A stretch of DNA of 64,000 bases. Origin: CAVVFX01 sp963747535. Its GTDB lineage: Bacteria > Acidobacteriota > Terriglobia > Bryobacterales > Bryobacteraceae. Below, in pieces: positions 47,606 through 55,261 of the stretch (its first letter is position 1; each line of letters starts with the position of its first letter). The stretch is taken from assembly GCA_963747535.1 (NCBI GenBank), contig CAVVFX010000006.1:806001-870000 (forward strand), in the 5' to 3' direction. The notes under the pieces were generated by a model. That model had not been told where the DNA came from, searched no databases, and saw only the letters and a program-made list of their open reading frames with translations. The position numbers were made by a program, and so were the translations under genes.

Positions 47606-48502
47606 ATGAGTCCAGCATCTGAAAAATTCCTCTCCGAAATTCGCAGTGACGATGCCGAGGTGCGATTTGCCGCCTGGAGCCAGGCGGGCAATGCCGACCC
47701 GGAAGTAATCCCATCTCTCGGCAAGCTTCTGGTTGCGGATCAGCCGGGCGTGCGTAAGGCGGCAGACGAATCGCTCAAAAGGATCGTGCACGGAGTCGGT
47801 AAGCAGCCGGAGGGCACTCGGAGGGCTGCGGTAATCCTGCAACTCCTCGCGCTCACCGCCGACGGACAGGCAGGATGGACGCGCACCGTTGCGCTGCGGC
47901 ATCTCTCGCTCATCGGTGGCGACGAGACCGTACCTGCAGCGGCCAGACTATTACGCAACGTGGAACTCCAGGAAGAGGCCATATTCTGTCTGGAGCGTAT
48001 TCCCGGCGCTCGTTCCACGCAGGCGATCATGGCGGCGCTCCCCGATGTCGGCGATACCTTCAAACCCCGACTGCTGGCGGCGCTGGGACACCGCCGAGCC
48101 GAGGAAGCCGCGGACATTTGCGCCAGCGCCATGGACTCCCCGAACGTGGAGATCGTGATGGCCGGACTGAAGGCGACCGCGCGCATCGGGAAGAAACCTA
48201 CGGTGAACGTCAAGCCTCCCAACTACGAGTCGCTGACCGGCTGGCAGAAGGTGGAGTACACCGATAGCACGCTGCGTTTCGCCGACGACCAGGTGCGTCG
48301 CGGCAACGTCGATGAGGCCGTCCGATACTATCGCGATTTTCTCGGCCGTCCCGAAGAACATCTGCAGTGCGCTGCCATTATCGGGTTAAGTAAGACAGGC
48401 AGTCCCGAAGCGGCAGCCTTGATCTTCACCAAGCTCAAGAGCCCGAACCATACGGTTCAGATCACAGCGCGCAAGGCTTGGGCCTCGATGGCCAAAGCTT
48501 AA
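47606..48502 (+). CDS. HEAT-repeat protein linked to the oxidoreductase
   Basis: 298 residues, no signal peptide, built of HEAT/PBS-lyase-type helical repeats (VPAAARLLRNVELQEEAIFCLERI and EAADICASAMDSPNVEIVMAGLKATARIG among others). Such scaffolds bind proteins or peptides. It starts 12 bases after the oxidoreductase gene and is most likely co-transcribed with it. Whether it is an assembly or regulatory partner cannot be told. Confidence 0.8.
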   Translation: MSPASEKFLSEIRSDDAEVRFAAWSQAGNADPEVIPSLGKLLVADQPGVRKAADESLKRIVHGVGKQPEGTRRAAVILQLLALTADGQAGWTRTVALRHLSLIGGDETVPAAARLLRNVELQEEAIFCLERIPGARSTQAIMAALPDVGDTFKPRLLAALGHRRAEEAADICASAMDSPNVEIVMAGLKATARIGKKPTVNVKPPNYESLTGWQKVEYTDSTLRFADDQVRRGNVDEAVRYYRDFLGRPEEHLQCAAIIGLSKTGSPEAAALIFTKLKSPNHTVQITARKAWASMAKA

Positions 48503-48524
48503 CCGAGGCTGTCAGGCCGGCTAC

Positions 48525-48905
48525 TCAGTCCGAAACCACGGCCGCACCGGTCACTTCATCGGCGTACGTATTGATCCGGCCGATCAGCAGGAGAATCTCC
48601 TGCTCGCTAAGTTGCCACGCTTTGAGCGTATCGATGAGATGATTCACGAAGCGCGCGAAATGTTCCTTCTCGATCCCGCGGCCGAAGTGCGCCTGATGAA
48701 TCGAGATGCCGGAGTATCTGACCGGCCCGTCCAGAGCCGCGGCAAAGAACTCGTACTGCATGGAGTACAACCGGTCGACTGAGGCATTCTCGAAGAATGG
48801 CGCCAGTTCGGGATCCTTGAGCACCCGATCGTAGAAAGAACGAACGAGGTTCTTCACCCCCTGCTCCCCGCCGATCCGGTCGAACAGGGTGTTTAACTTC
48901 TGCAT
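48525..48905 (-). CDS. Truncated haemoglobin (group 1-like)
   Basis: 126 residues from the ATG at 48905. LFDRIGGEQGVKNLVRSFYDRVLKDPELAPFF is the trHb N-terminus with the B10 tyrosine in SFYDRVL. QYEFFAAALDGPVRYSG is the E helix and loop, and QAHFGRGI carries the proximal histidine. Group 1 truncated globins bind oxygen or NO. It converges with the HEAT gene and stands alone on its strand. Confidence 0.9.
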   Translation of the reverse strand: MQKLNTLFDRIGGEQGVKNLVRSFYDRVLKDPELAPFFENASVDRLYSMQYEFFAAALDGPVRYSGISIHQAHFGRGIEKEHFARFVNHLIDTLKAWQLSEQEILLLIGRINTYADEVTGAAVVSD

Positions 48906-49100
48906 GGCCTTAGTATGCAAGAATTTCGCCGCCCCGGCGATACTTTTGTGGCATCCTCGAAGGCATTCAAAATGAACCACTTACCCGCAAGGCCGCGGGA
49001 TCATCGCCAGCTTCTCGGATAGGGTTTCGCAAAGGAGCGCGCAGGCGGTCGCGGAGGTCGTACGCAAAGGGGCGCCGATTTTTTAGCCCGCGCCCTCAAG

Positions 49101-49129
49101 TTTTTCCGAAACCGTCCGATTTATATAAT
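49101..49129 (+). promoter_or_regulatory. Probable promoter of the structured-RNA candidate
   Basis: TATAAT at 49124-49129 in an AT-rich patch (ttatataatt), with a weak TTTTTC at 49101-49106 at 17-base spacing. It would start transcription near 49136, a few bases before the first RNA stem. No gene with this orientation precedes it. Confidence 0.45.
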
Positions 49130-49143
49130 TTCCGCCCCCTCCT

Positions 49144-49221
49144 GGCAAAGACGAGTTCCTGCCATGGAGCTGCCAGGGCTCCATAAACAGGAAAGCCCGG
49201 GGTAACGGCCCGGGCTTTGCC
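49144..49221 (+). ncRNA. Candidate structured RNA with a three-way junction
   Basis: Three compatible stems can form. P1 is GGCAAA (49144-49149) with TTTGCC (49216-49221). P2 is TTCCTG (49156-49161) with CAGGAA (49188-49193), extended by ATGGAGC/GCTCCAT (49164-49170/49178-49184). P3 is GCCCGGG (49195-49201) with CCCGGGC (49209-49215). The 3' strand can instead form a 10-bp AAAGCCCGGG/CCCGGGCTTT hairpin that breaks P1, giving two alternative states. It is followed by a small hairpin and a short ORF. I cannot match it to a riboswitch class. Confidence 0.55.
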
Positions 49222-49252
49222 AATCCGCAGAGCGGAAAGGAGATTAACGACT

Positions 49253-49327
49253 ATGATCGTTGACTTCGGTTGTACGCATCACGCTCGGTTTTCTGAGCGT
49301 AATCGAAGTTCGACTGCGGGTCCGTAA
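49253..49327 (+). CDS. 24-codon ORF after the structured RNA (possible leader peptide)
   Basis: Reads MIVDFGCTHHARFSERNR and six more residues, then taa. The AAGGAG at 49237-49242 lies 10 bases before the ATG, and a hairpin TCCGC/GCGGA (49224-49236) sits right against it, so it could control access to the site. The peptide has no homology that I recognise and no membrane segment. It may be a regulatory peptide or the marker of an RNA-controlled start. No larger gene follows on this strand. Confidence 0.4.
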   Translation: MIVDFGCTHHARFSERNRSSTAGP

Positions 49328-49560
49328 GGTCCGTTAGCCGTTCTTCGCAGGGCTCGGTCGCTTCGTCCAGACCAGCCCTAATTGACGAGGGTGCTATGGA
49401 TTTTGGGGGAGTGGTGAAGTATTGTGTACGTAAGTACCACCTCGCCGCCCCAATCTGCACCGAGCCTTCAGTCAGTCCATCGGCTGACGTGTTGACCCTA
49501 ATTCGCACGCTCCCGGTCAACGGCGAGCATTTGGGCAAGCGCCCCCGGAAATGCATCAGA
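49328..49560. other. Non-coding stretch after the short ORF
   Basis: About 230 bases with no good gene in either direction. A minus-strand frame of 111 codons runs through it (49251-49586) but has no ribosome-binding site or family signature. I see no terminator. Confidence 0.4.
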
Positions 49561-50046
49561 TTACGCCGACGCTGCGCGCGTGACAATAGCCTCGATTTGC
49601 CTCAAGTGATTGAGATCGTGGCCGCCCATCGTCTCCAGAACCGTCCGAAGAGTCATCGTGCCGCGTTCCGGATGGGTGACTTCCCGGCTGAACGCTTCGG
49701 ACGGAAGGCTCCCGATGAGCGCTACGTTCCAGTTGCGAACCGCGGTGAACGTTGTGAGCGCAGCCTGCGCGGTGTACGCGGCATACGTCCGGGCCCAGTT
49801 ATCCTGATCGAAGGGTTCAATGACATGATGCGGCTGAGCTAGAGTTTGCCGGATGCGGAAAGCGAAAACCACTTCGCAATCGGCCAGGTGGCACACGATC
49901 TCGCGGACGCTCCACTTCCCGGGCGCGGGTGCGCGATTGACCTCGTTTTCCGAAAGACGGTTGAGAATGAGGGCCAGCTTTCCAGGCGTCGCCGCGATGA
50001 CTTCCGACGGATTGTTATCTGCGAGAAAAGAAGCGTAGGGATTCAT
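49561..50046 (-). CDS. DinB-family protein
   Basis: 161 residues forming a four-helix bundle of the DinB/YfiT kind. The probable metal-binding histidines are in REIVCHLADCEVVF (about residue 53) and MGGHDLNHLRQIEAIV (about residues 142-150). Relatives are thiol transferases (for example with bacillithiol or mycothiol) or are uncharacterised. FDQDNWARTYAAYT in the middle is common in the group. A terminator lies between it and the disulfide reductase before it on the same strand. Confidence 0.9.
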   Translation of the reverse strand: MNPYASFLADNNPSEVIAATPGKLALILNRLSENEVNRAPAPGKWSVREIVCHLADCEVVFAFRIRQTLAQPHHVIEPFDQDNWARTYAAYTAQAALTTFTAVRNWNVALIGSLPSEAFSREVTHPERGTMTLRTVLETMGGHDLNHLRQIEAIVTRAASA

Positions 50047-50062
50047 TCATTCAACTTAGCAA

Positions 50063-50082
50063 AACGACAGGCTACGGCCTGT
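50063..50082 (-). terminator. Terminator after the disulfide reductase
   Basis: ACAGGC (50082-50077 on the minus strand) and GCCTGT (50072-50067) form a 6-bp stem with a CGTA loop directly after the stop codon, followed by cgtttt. Confidence 0.55.
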
Positions 50083-50083
50083 G

Positions 50084-51457
50084 CTACAAGGGTTTCAACT
50101 CACCCAGGATCGTGGGAATCAGTTCGGACACGGTCGGGTGAATGTGCATCGCATGCTGCAGCGTTTCATAAGGCTGACGGGAATACATCACATCGAGGAT
50201 GCAGTGAATCGCTTCGTCTCCGCCGGTGCCGAGAATCGCCGCGCCGAGAATCTCGTGGTTCTGGGCGTCGACCGTCACCTTCATGAAGCCTTGCGTTTCA
50301 CCCTTTTCCACGGCGCGTCCAACCCGCGTCATGGGACGTTGTCCGATGAGGGCAGGGCGTCCCGTGCGGCGAATTTCTGCATCAGTCATGCCCGCCCGGC
50401 CCAACGGCGGATCGATATAGAGTGCATACGCGGTGATGCGATCGCTGACTCGCCGGTGGCCGCTATCCAATAGATTTGCGGCCACGATCTCGTAATCGTT
50501 ATAGGACGTGTGCGTGAAGCCTCCGCGCCCATTGCAGTCGCCGAGTGCCCAGATCCCCGCGACACTGGTGCGCAACTCGTCGTCGACCGTGATGTAGCCG
50601 CGCGAGTCCGTCTCTACCCCGGCCTTCTCGAGTCCGAGGTCATCGGTGTTGGGGCGCCGGCCGACGGCCAGCAGGACGTGAGAGCCTGCAACCTCGCGTG
50701 CGCCATCCGCGCAATCCAGTCCGGCCACGGCATCATCTCCCTGACGTTTGAAATGGATGCACTCCGAGCTCAGTTCGATATGAATTCGCTCATTTTCCAC
50801 GATTTCCTTTATTGCGGCGGATACATCTTCGTCTTCCTGGTGCAGTAACCGCGGACCCTTTTCGACGATCGTGACTTCGCTGCCGAAGCGGCGAAACATT
50901 TGTCCGAATTCGAGTCCAATGTAGCTGCCGCCGATAATAACGAGATGACGCGGAAGGAAATCGACGTCCATCATGCTGCTATTAGTGAGGTAGCGAATCT
51001 GATCGATCCCCGGCATGTTCGGGACTATGGCGCGTCCGCCGACGTTGATGAACACTCGTTCGGCGCCTAGCACTTCATCACCGACGCGGACTTCGTGCGC
51101 AGATTCAAATCGCGCTTGTCCCTGGTAGACCGCGCAATTGTCGAGACCTCGGAGCCACTTCTCGACGCCCGTCCGCGATTTTCCGGAGATCAGGTCTTTG
51201 CGCGCTTTGACCGCCCCCATGTCGACTCCGACGCTGCCCGTGAGCTTGACGCCGTAGTCGGCAGCGCGATGAGCCACGCGGGCCGCATAGGCGCTGGCCA
51301 CCATCGTCTTGGTCGGAATGCAGCCGGTATTGACGCAGGTGCCCCCGAACAGCTTTCGCTCGATGATCGCGACTTTTCTGCCCGAAGCGGCGAGTTTTGC
51401 CGCCAGCGGCGGACCGGCTTGTCCGGTACCGATAATGATGTCGTCAAAAGGAAGCAT
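50084..51457 (-). CDS. Mercuric-reductase-like pyridine nucleotide-disulfide oxidoreductase
   Basis: 457 residues from the ATG at 51457 (MLPFDDIIIGTGQAGPPLA); an upstream start would add 17 unlikely residues. FAD motif GTGQAGPPLAAKLAASG, redox-active pair in GGTCVNTGCIPTK, NAD motif IIGGSYIGLEFGQMFRRFG, GIWALGDCNGRGGFTHTS for FAD, and the C-terminal HPTVSELIPTILGELKPL with the catalytic His-Pro. It lacks the N-terminal HMA domain and C-terminal cysteine pair of true mercuric reductases, so mercury is not its likely substrate. Related flavoproteins of unknown function are common in soil bacteria. Confidence 0.9.
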   Translation of the reverse strand: MLPFDDIIIGTGQAGPPLAAKLAASGRKVAIIERKLFGGTCVNTGCIPTKTMVASAYAARVAHRAADYGVKLTGSVGVDMGAVKARKDLISGKSRTGVEKWLRGLDNCAVYQGQARFESAHEVRVGDEVLGAERVFINVGGRAIVPNMPGIDQIRYLTNSSMMDVDFLPRHLVIIGGSYIGLEFGQMFRRFGSEVTIVEKGPRLLHQEDEDVSAAIKEIVENERIHIELSSECIHFKRQGDDAVAGLDCADGAREVAGSHVLLAVGRRPNTDDLGLEKAGVETDSRGYITVDDELRTSVAGIWALGDCNGRGGFTHTSYNDYEIVAANLLDSGHRRVSDRITAYALYIDPPLGRAGMTDAEIRRTGRPALIGQRPMTRVGRAVEKGETQGFMKVTVDAQNHEILGAAILGTGGDEAIHCILDVMYSRQPYETLQHAMHIHPTVSELIPTILGELKPL

Positions 51458-51720
51458 GCAGGTACTCCAGCAAGCAGATTGGCAAACCTGATGGCCGCGT
51501 GGCAACATTAAAACTTCTAAATTTTAGGGCGAATGTGACTATCGGAACCTAATTCAATTACCGGAGAATTCCAAAAGTGGGAGCCAGGGGAAGATGCCAA
51601 AGCGGCCGCTGACTGAAACAGCACGGGTTGGATTCTCCGAGCGGACGTTTGTCATCGCATATCCATTAATCCAGAGTGCAGAATAGAGGTTCTCCCATTT
51701 TCTGTAACCTTCATTATGTC

Positions 51721-51749
51721 TTGCCTTTAGCGGTTATTTACCATACAAT
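51721..51749 (+). promoter_or_regulatory. Sigma-70-type promoter of the large TonB receptor
   Basis: TTGCCT (51721-51726) and TACAAT (51744-51749) at exactly 17 bases spacing, 34 bases before the start codon, with a ribosome-binding site AGGAGAGG at 51763-51770. Confidence 0.7.
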
Positions 51750-51782
51750 CAGACACATCCGTAGGAGAGGTTTCTGCATTTT

Positions 51783-54700
51783 ATGAAGCATTTAAAGGCA
51801 TTCGCGATCGTCACGCTTTTGGGACTTTTTGGCCTCACTTCAGCGTTCGGTCAGGCCACTGACGGTAACATCATCGGTACGGTACTCGATCCCAGCGGCG
51901 CTGCCGTTTCAGGAGCCACCGTGACCGCGCAAGACGTCGCCACCGGCACGAAATTCTCTGCCAAAACCGACTCAACCGGAACCTATCGTGTCGACCATTT
52001 GGTCGTGGGGACTTACAGCGTTACCGCGACCGCTCCTGGGTTTAGCACAAAGACTCTGGATGGGGTATCCATCGAGTTGAATAAGACCACGACGCTCAAC
52101 GTCAAAATGGAAGTCGGCAACGTGTCGCAGGTGGTGGAGATTTCCGACACGGCGACCGCGATCGACACCACTACCGCGCAGGTGGGAAATACATTCAACT
52201 CACAGATGGCAGCCGAGCTTCCGAGTACGGCAAACCCCGCCGGCGGTGTTCTGAACCTTTCGCTGCTGGGCGCGGGTGTCACGAGCGGCGGTGGCGTAGG
52301 CGTAGGTGCCGGACCGTCAGTTGGTGGTCAGCGGACCCGAAACAATAGTTTCAATATTGAGGGTGTCGACAACAACCGTAAGGACATTACGGGCCCGGTG
52401 GTCAGCGTGCCGAACGACGCGGTTGCCGAATTCACGCTGTTGCAGAATCAGTTCAGTGCGGAATACGGCCACTCCTCGGGCGGGCAGTTCAACACCGTTC
52501 TGGTGAGCGGAACGAATCAACTGCACGGCAAAATCTGGGAATACCTGGAGAATCGCAACCTGAATGCCATCGACCAGCAATATGCAATCCAGAACCCTGG
52601 CGCGGGAAACCCACGCTACGATCGCAACCGCCTGGGCGCCTTAATCGCCGGACCGATTCTCAAGAACAAGCTCTTCTATATGGGTTCGTACGAATACGTG
52701 CCGGTTGGCCAGTCGTCCTTTGGAAGTGCGGTTCTTGCACCTACGGCAGCGGGCTACACAGCCTTGGGCAACATCTCGACTCTCAACCAAACGAACCTGG
52801 GCGTCCTCAAGCAGTACGTTGCGGCTGCGCCGACGCAAGCGGCCGGAGCCAGCGGCACCGTCAACGTTTGCAATGCCCCTCTGCCTATCGCCCAGATCGG
52901 ATCGACAGGGGCCTGCCCCGCTACCAACCTGGTGTCGGTTCCGGTTGGCATTCTGCCCATTTCGGCGCCGAATTTTTCCAACACCTATCGCTACCTGATC
53001 TCAGTCGATTACGACCTGTCGAGCAAGGACCAGTTCCGCGGGCGATACGCGGACAATAAACAGGCCACGGTCGACACCTCGGCCGACCTGCCGAGCTTTT
53101 TCGCCAGCGAGCCCATCACCTCTCATCTCGGATCGTTCTCTGAATTCCATAGCTTCACACCCAACCTGAACAACGAATTCCGTCTGGCATACAATCGTTT
53201 CAACCAGGATGTCCCGATACCCTCCGGCCTGAAGTTCCCCGGGCTCGATCAGTTTCCGAACCTCGTCTTCAACGATCTGAGTCTGCAAGTCGGACCGGAC
53301 CCCAATGCACCGCAATCGACCATTCAGAGCACCGGCCAGGCGGTGGACAACGTGAGCTGGATTAAAGGACGCCATGAATTGAAGTTCGGCGTCGACGCGC
53401 GGGATTTGATCTCAGCCAGTACATTCATTCAGCGCGCACGAGGCGATTACGAATACAACTACCTGAGCGATTACCTGCACGATATTACGCCGCAGTACAT
53501 CGCGCAACGCAATCCCAACGGCATCCCGTATTCAGGTAACCTGACAGCGGCCGGCATTTATGCCAACGACAACTATAAGGTGACTTCGAACCTGACCGTG
53601 AATCTGGGCTTGCGGTGGGATTTCACCGGCGTAGCCCAGGGCATGCAGCTATTTCGCCTGAACGCAATCGCGAGCACTCCCGGCGTGATTACCTTCGCCG
53701 CGCCGCAGTCGCAAAAAAAGAACTTTGCGCCGCGCATCGGTTTCGCCTATTCGCCCGGTACGGACGCTAAGACTTCGATCCGCGGCGGCTTCGGCATGGC
53801 TTACGATCAGATCTTCGACAACGTCGGCACCAACGCGACACCGCCCGAGACCAGCGCCACGGTGAACGCCAACCCGACCGGATATCCAACGGGAGGTTTT
53901 CTGGCGAATGGCGGCATCTCGCCGAGTTCCATTCCGGCCAACCCGACGGTCGCGCAGTTGAAGGCCGAGAGTTCTTCCTATCTGCCGAACCAGGAGTTGG
54001 GATATGCGATCAACTGGAACATCGGCATTCAGCACGTTTTTGCAAAGGACTTCACGCTGGAAGTCCGCTATCTGGGCACACGCGGAGTGCACCTGCTGTT
54101 CCAACAACAGATGAATCGTCTCCCGATCGTAACGCCGTCCAACAGCCTTCCCTACTTCTTTACGGCGCCGTCGGCGGCTACCCTCAACGCGCTGCCTCTT
54201 TCGTTGAACCAGTTGACGAACAACTACACTGTCGCCGACAATCCCTGGTACCAATACGGTTACACCAGCACCATTACCGGCTATCTGCCGCTCGGCAATT
54301 CAAGCTATAACGGATTGGCTACGGAATTCACCAAGCGATTCTCGGCGCACTACCTCTTCAAGGGCGCCTATACCTGGAGCCATGCGATCGACGATAGTAC
54401 TGCCGAAGTCGCTTCGACTGTGTTGACGCCACGCCGCGCCAACAATGGCCTGAATTTGGGCCCGGAGCGCGCCACGTCGGCCCTCGATCGCCGCCAACGC
54501 TTTACCATGACAGGGCTATATGAAGTGCCCTGGTTTCACGGCGACAAGAACTGGTTTAAACGGAACATCATTGGCAACTTCCAGTTTGCGGGCACCTTTA
54601 CCGCCGAGTCCGGTGAATTGGCCACTCCGCAGAGCGCACTCGATTCGAACCTGAATGACGATTCTGCAGGCGACCGCGTGGTCATTAACCCGAGCGGCGG

Positions 54701-55127
54701 GTTTGCCAATTCCAGCAGCGATGTGACGGCGCTCAAAGCTACCTCGGGACCGAATTCCGGCCAGGTAGTCGGCTACATGGTGAACAACCCTAACGCCCTC
54801 TATATCAGGGCTCAACAAGGGATGTACGCCAATTCAGGCCGCAATATCCTCCAGACCCCCGGTATCGCCAACTTCGATCTCAGTGCCGTGAAACTTTTCT
54901 CGATTCGTGAGCGCAGCAAGTTCGAACTTCGGGTGGACATGTTCAATGCCATGAATCACCCACAATATACCGCCGGCCAGATCAACAATATCAATTCAAC
55001 CACTCGAACCGCCATCGCGGTCACCAACGCGCTGACGCCAGGTAACGCGCTCTTTGACGCGTGGGGCCCTGCGGTCTTCAGCAGCAACCCGCGCAACCTG
55101 CAGGTCGGCGCGAAGTTCACTTTCTAG
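51783..55127 (+). CDS. TonB-dependent receptor with carboxypeptidase-like N-terminal domain (Oar-like)
   Basis: 1114 residues. Signal peptide MKHLKAFAIVTLLGLFGLTSAFG, then a carboxypeptidase-regulatory-like domain (GNIIGTVLDPSGAAVSGATVTAQ to about residue 105), a plug region with QRTRNNSFNIEGVDNN and EFTLLQNQFSAEYGHSSGGQ, and a long barrel ending in QVGAKFTF. This is the Oar/CarboxypepD-type receptor that is highly multiplied in Solibacter-like Acidobacteriota. It is thought to import or bind peptides or plant-derived polymers. The ligand is unknown. It has its own promoter and terminator, and a glycosidase gene follows. Confidence 0.93.
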   Translation: MKHLKAFAIVTLLGLFGLTSAFGQATDGNIIGTVLDPSGAAVSGATVTAQDVATGTKFSAKTDSTGTYRVDHLVVGTYSVTATAPGFSTKTLDGVSIELNKTTTLNVKMEVGNVSQVVEISDTATAIDTTTAQVGNTFNSQMAAELPSTANPAGGVLNLSLLGAGVTSGGGVGVGAGPSVGGQRTRNNSFNIEGVDNNRKDITGPVVSVPNDAVAEFTLLQNQFSAEYGHSSGGQFNTVLVSGTNQLHGKIWEYLENRNLNAIDQQYAIQNPGAGNPRYDRNRLGALIAGPILKNKLFYMGSYEYVPVGQSSFGSAVLAPTAAGYTALGNISTLNQTNLGVLKQYVAAAPTQAAGASGTVNVCNAPLPIAQIGSTGACPATNLVSVPVGILPISAPNFSNTYRYLISVDYDLSSKDQFRGRYADNKQATVDTSADLPSFFASEPITSHLGSFSEFHSFTPNLNNEFRLAYNRFNQDVPIPSGLKFPGLDQFPNLVFNDLSLQVGPDPNAPQSTIQSTGQAVDNVSWIKGRHELKFGVDARDLISASTFIQRARGDYEYNYLSDYLHDITPQYIAQRNPNGIPYSGNLTAAGIYANDNYKVTSNLTVNLGLRWDFTGVAQGMQLFRLNAIASTPGVITFAAPQSQKKNFAPRIGFAYSPGTDAKTSIRGGFGMAYDQIFDNVGTNATPPETSATVNANPTGYPTGGFLANGGISPSSIPANPTVAQLKAESSSYLPNQELGYAINWNIGIQHVFAKDFTLEVRYLGTRGVHLLFQQQMNRLPIVTPSNSLPYFFTAPSAATLNALPLSLNQLTNNYTVADNPWYQYGYTSTITGYLPLGNSSYNGLATEFTKRFSAHYLFKGAYTWSHAIDDSTAEVASTVLTPRRANNGLNLGPERATSALDRRQRFTMTGLYEVPWFHGDKNWFKRNIIGNFQFAGTFTAESGELATPQSALDSNLNDDSAGDRVVINPSGGFANSSSDVTALKATSGPNSGQVVGYMVNNPNALYIRAQQGMYANSGRNILQTPGIANFDLSAVKLFSIRERSKFELRVDMFNAMNHPQYTAGQINNINSTTRTAIAVTNALTPGNALFDAWGPAVFSSNPRNLQVGAKFTF

Positions 55128-55146
55128 TCATCTCCATTCACCTTGC

Positions 55147-55187
55147 ACGGGGCGGACGCCGGCAACGGCTTCCGCCCCGTTTTCATT
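55147..55187 (+). terminator. Rho-independent terminator of the TonB receptor
   Basis: ACGGGGCGGA (55147-55156) pairs with TCCGCCCCGT (55171-55180), a perfect 10-bp GC-rich stem, followed by TTTTCATTT. Confidence 0.85.
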
Positions 55188-55261
55188 TGGGGACAGACCG
55201 AAATCGGTCACACAGGAAAGGCACAGGCTGAAGCCTGGGCTGATATGATGGCTACGTCGCA

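Noticed and set aside
49192..49218. Simple rho-independent terminator at the AAAGCCCGGG hairpin
   Set aside because: There is no T-run after the stem and no gene directly before it, and the same bases also fit the three-way junction.
49144..49221. c-di-GMP-I, fluoride and glutamine riboswitch classes for the structured RNA
   Set aside because: The conserved core sequences I know for these classes are not present.
49251..49586. A 111-codon minus-strand frame in the gap before the DinB gene
   Set aside because: No ribosome-binding site or family match, and it runs opposite to the better supported promoter and short ORF.
51190..51447. Mercury-resistance assignment for the disulfide reductase
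   Set aside because: The redox pair CVNTGC is shared by the whole family; the HMA domain and C-terminal cysteine pair needed for mercury are missing.
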